Program-made: the position numbers and the translations under genes
Shown here: piece by piece, positions 63,210 to 64,000 of the stretch
How positions within the stretch are numbered: the first letter of the stretch is position 1
How the letters are laid out: each line of letters opens with the position of its first letter
From: Litoditis marina
Lineage: Eukaryota; Nematoda; Chromadorea; Rhabditida; Rhabditidae
Assembly (NCBI GenBank): GCA_964036275.1
Contig: OZ038434.1
Span: 21,999,879 to 22,063,878, forward strand
DNA: 64,000 nucleotides
Direction of reading: 5' to 3'
Notes under the pieces: generated by a model
Seen by the model: the letters and a program-made list of their open reading frames with translations, nothing else
Told to the model about the DNA's origin: nothing
Databases searched by the model: none

Positions 63210-63245
63210 AAGACAAATCTCGCACAGCGCTTCGCGCTGCGCGCG
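63210..63245 (+). other. Right end of the insertion with terminal hairpin
   Basis: AAGACAAATCTC is followed by GC-rich DNA that folds as CAGCGC-TTC-GCGCTG (63225-63239). It extends through one A/C mismatch to GC/GC, for nine-position arms at 63222-63230 and 63234-63242 around a TTC loop. The satellite resumes three bases later. The AAGACAAATCTC motif is the inverse of the motif 25 bp inside the left end. Confidence 0.75.
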
Positions 63246-64000
63246 ATTACTGTAGTGAACTGATGCTCTGGAACCTTCTCTAACAATACTTTTATTCAGT
63301 TTGCTGTATTTGTGGTGTTGAGAATATAAAGATGTCTTGAGGTTTCTGCGGATTTCGGATGCGATACGTCGGTCAGTACACGCACGCGAGGGTGAAATAG
63401 AGTTTTCTAAACATAAACGAATTACTGTAGTGAACTGATGCTCTGGAACCTTCTCTAACAATACTTTTATTCAGTTTTCTGTATTTGTGGTGTTGAGAAT
63501 ATAGAGATGTCTTGAGGTTTCTGCGGAGTTCGGATGCGATACGTCGGTCAGTACACGCACGCGAGGGTGAAATAGAGTTGTCTTAACATGAACAAATTAC
63601 TGTAGTGAACTGATGCTCTGGAACCTTCTCTAACAATACTTTTATTCAGTTTTCTGTATTTGTGGTGTTGAGAATATAGAGATGTCTTGAGGTTTCTGCG
63701 AAGTTCGGATGCGATACGTCGGTCAGTACACGCACGTGAGGGTAAAATAGAGTTGTCTAAACATGAACGAATTACTGTAGTGAACTGATGATCTGGAACC
63801 TTGTCTACCAATACTTTTATTCAGTTTTCTGTATTTGTGGTAATGAGAAGATAACGATGTCGTGAGGTTTCTGCGGATTTCGGATGCGATACGTCGGTCA
63901 GTACACGCACGTGAGGGTGAAATAGAGTTGTCTAAACATGAACGAATTACTGTAGTGCACTGATGATCTGGAACCTTGTCTAACAATACTTTTATTCAGT
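63246..64000 (-). repeat. Satellite B, reverse orientation, running off the window
   Basis: About 4.3 monomers. From about 63548 the sequence repeats 60293-60750 at an offset of 3255 bp, including the private ggtaaaatagag, taccaatac, gataacgatg and gtgcactgatg variants. In both earlier copies this monomer order leads into the foldback element. Confidence 0.95.

Larger units (their letters stand above)
60868..63245. mobile_element. 2.4-kb insertion in satellite B, probably a non-autonomous transposon
   Basis: The satellite stops after AACATAAACGAATT and resumes at ATTACTGTAGTG. The monomer is interrupted at one point, and both flanks fit the uninterrupted neighbours around 37099 and 41472. 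ATT appears on both sides and may be a 3-bp target duplication or chance. Near the left end is CTGTGAGATTTGTCTT (60893-60908). Near the right end is its degenerate inverse, AAGACAAATCTCGCACAG (63210-63227), at a similar distance from the edge. Inside are a foldback arm pair, a 130-bp tandem repeat and a microsatellite. A compact hairpin lies at the right end. No open frame resembles a transposase, Rep or helicase. Subterminal inverted motifs, central tandem repeats and a 3-prime hairpin resemble Helentron-derived non-autonomous elements (DINE-1/HINE type), but this is only a structural analogy. Confidence 0.65.

Noticed and set aside
14563..63986. More than a hundred recurrent open frames of 61-124 codons in satellite B, on both strands
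   Set aside because: They recur every 175 bp and overlap each other by about 89 bp. Most begin at TTG, not ATG. Because 175 is not a multiple of three, the second half of each frame re-reads the same DNA as the first half in another frame. The residues beginning VREGSRASVHYS and LEKVPEHQFTTV come from the same bases. They vanish wherever a one-base indel occurs (45.7-48.9 kb). There is no evidence of a conserved protein.
1..64000. Telomere repeats, rRNA genes or histone clusters
   Set aside because: I saw no TTAGG- or TTAGGG-type tandem tract and no recognisable rRNA or histone sequence.

Overview
The window is almost entirely satellite DNA from a eukaryotic genome and contains no protein-coding or RNA gene that I can support. 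About 95% of it is two unrelated tandem-repeat families: satellite A (169-bp monomer, 1-14364) and satellite B (175-bp monomer, 14365 to the end). Long nested higher-order repeats (HORs), abrupt orientation switches and a transposon-like insertion suggest centromeric, pericentromeric or subtelomeric heterochromatin. I cannot name the species. The few non-satellite bases look like invertebrate non-autonomous repeat DNA, but that is an impression, not an identification.

Layout. 1-11675: satellite A, forward. 11676-14364: satellite A, inverted. Near 14364 the array changes to satellite B within a few bases. B runs in reverse (14365-30134), forward (30135-31546), reverse (31547-32383), forward (32384-34145) and reverse (34146-57190). 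Here forward means the strand whose monomer reads AATAAA. At 57191-57896 a long inverted-repeat (foldback) element sits exactly where B flips to forward (57897-58782). B returns to reverse at 58783-60867. At 60868-63245 a 2.4-kb insertion interrupts a B monomer. It carries a second copy of the foldback element, a 130-bp tandem repeat, a CA-rich microsatellite and a terminal hairpin. Reverse B resumes at 63246 and runs off the end.

Inside the arrays, monomers are organised into multi-monomer units copied as blocks: 7-mer (1183 bp) and 16-mer (2704 bp) units in A; in B, units of 524, 700, 873, 1045, 1225, 3318 and 4373 bp, plus a series whose spacing shrinks from 1920 to 697 bp. Private mutations (an 87-bp deletion, a 13-bp duplication, single-base variants) serve as tags that trace the copying.

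The most notable points are: (i) every independent satellite inversion is a fold-back junction with a 25-35 nt unpaired spacer, while the one at 57.5 kb is centred on a long natural palindrome; (ii) the 60868-63245 insertion can be compared with intact empty sites in the same array, and its ends share a subterminal inverted motif; (iii) open reading frames of up to 87 codons recur with the satellite period but are artefacts of a 175-bp unit read through two frames. There are no genes that work together here; the biology is that of satellite array evolution.
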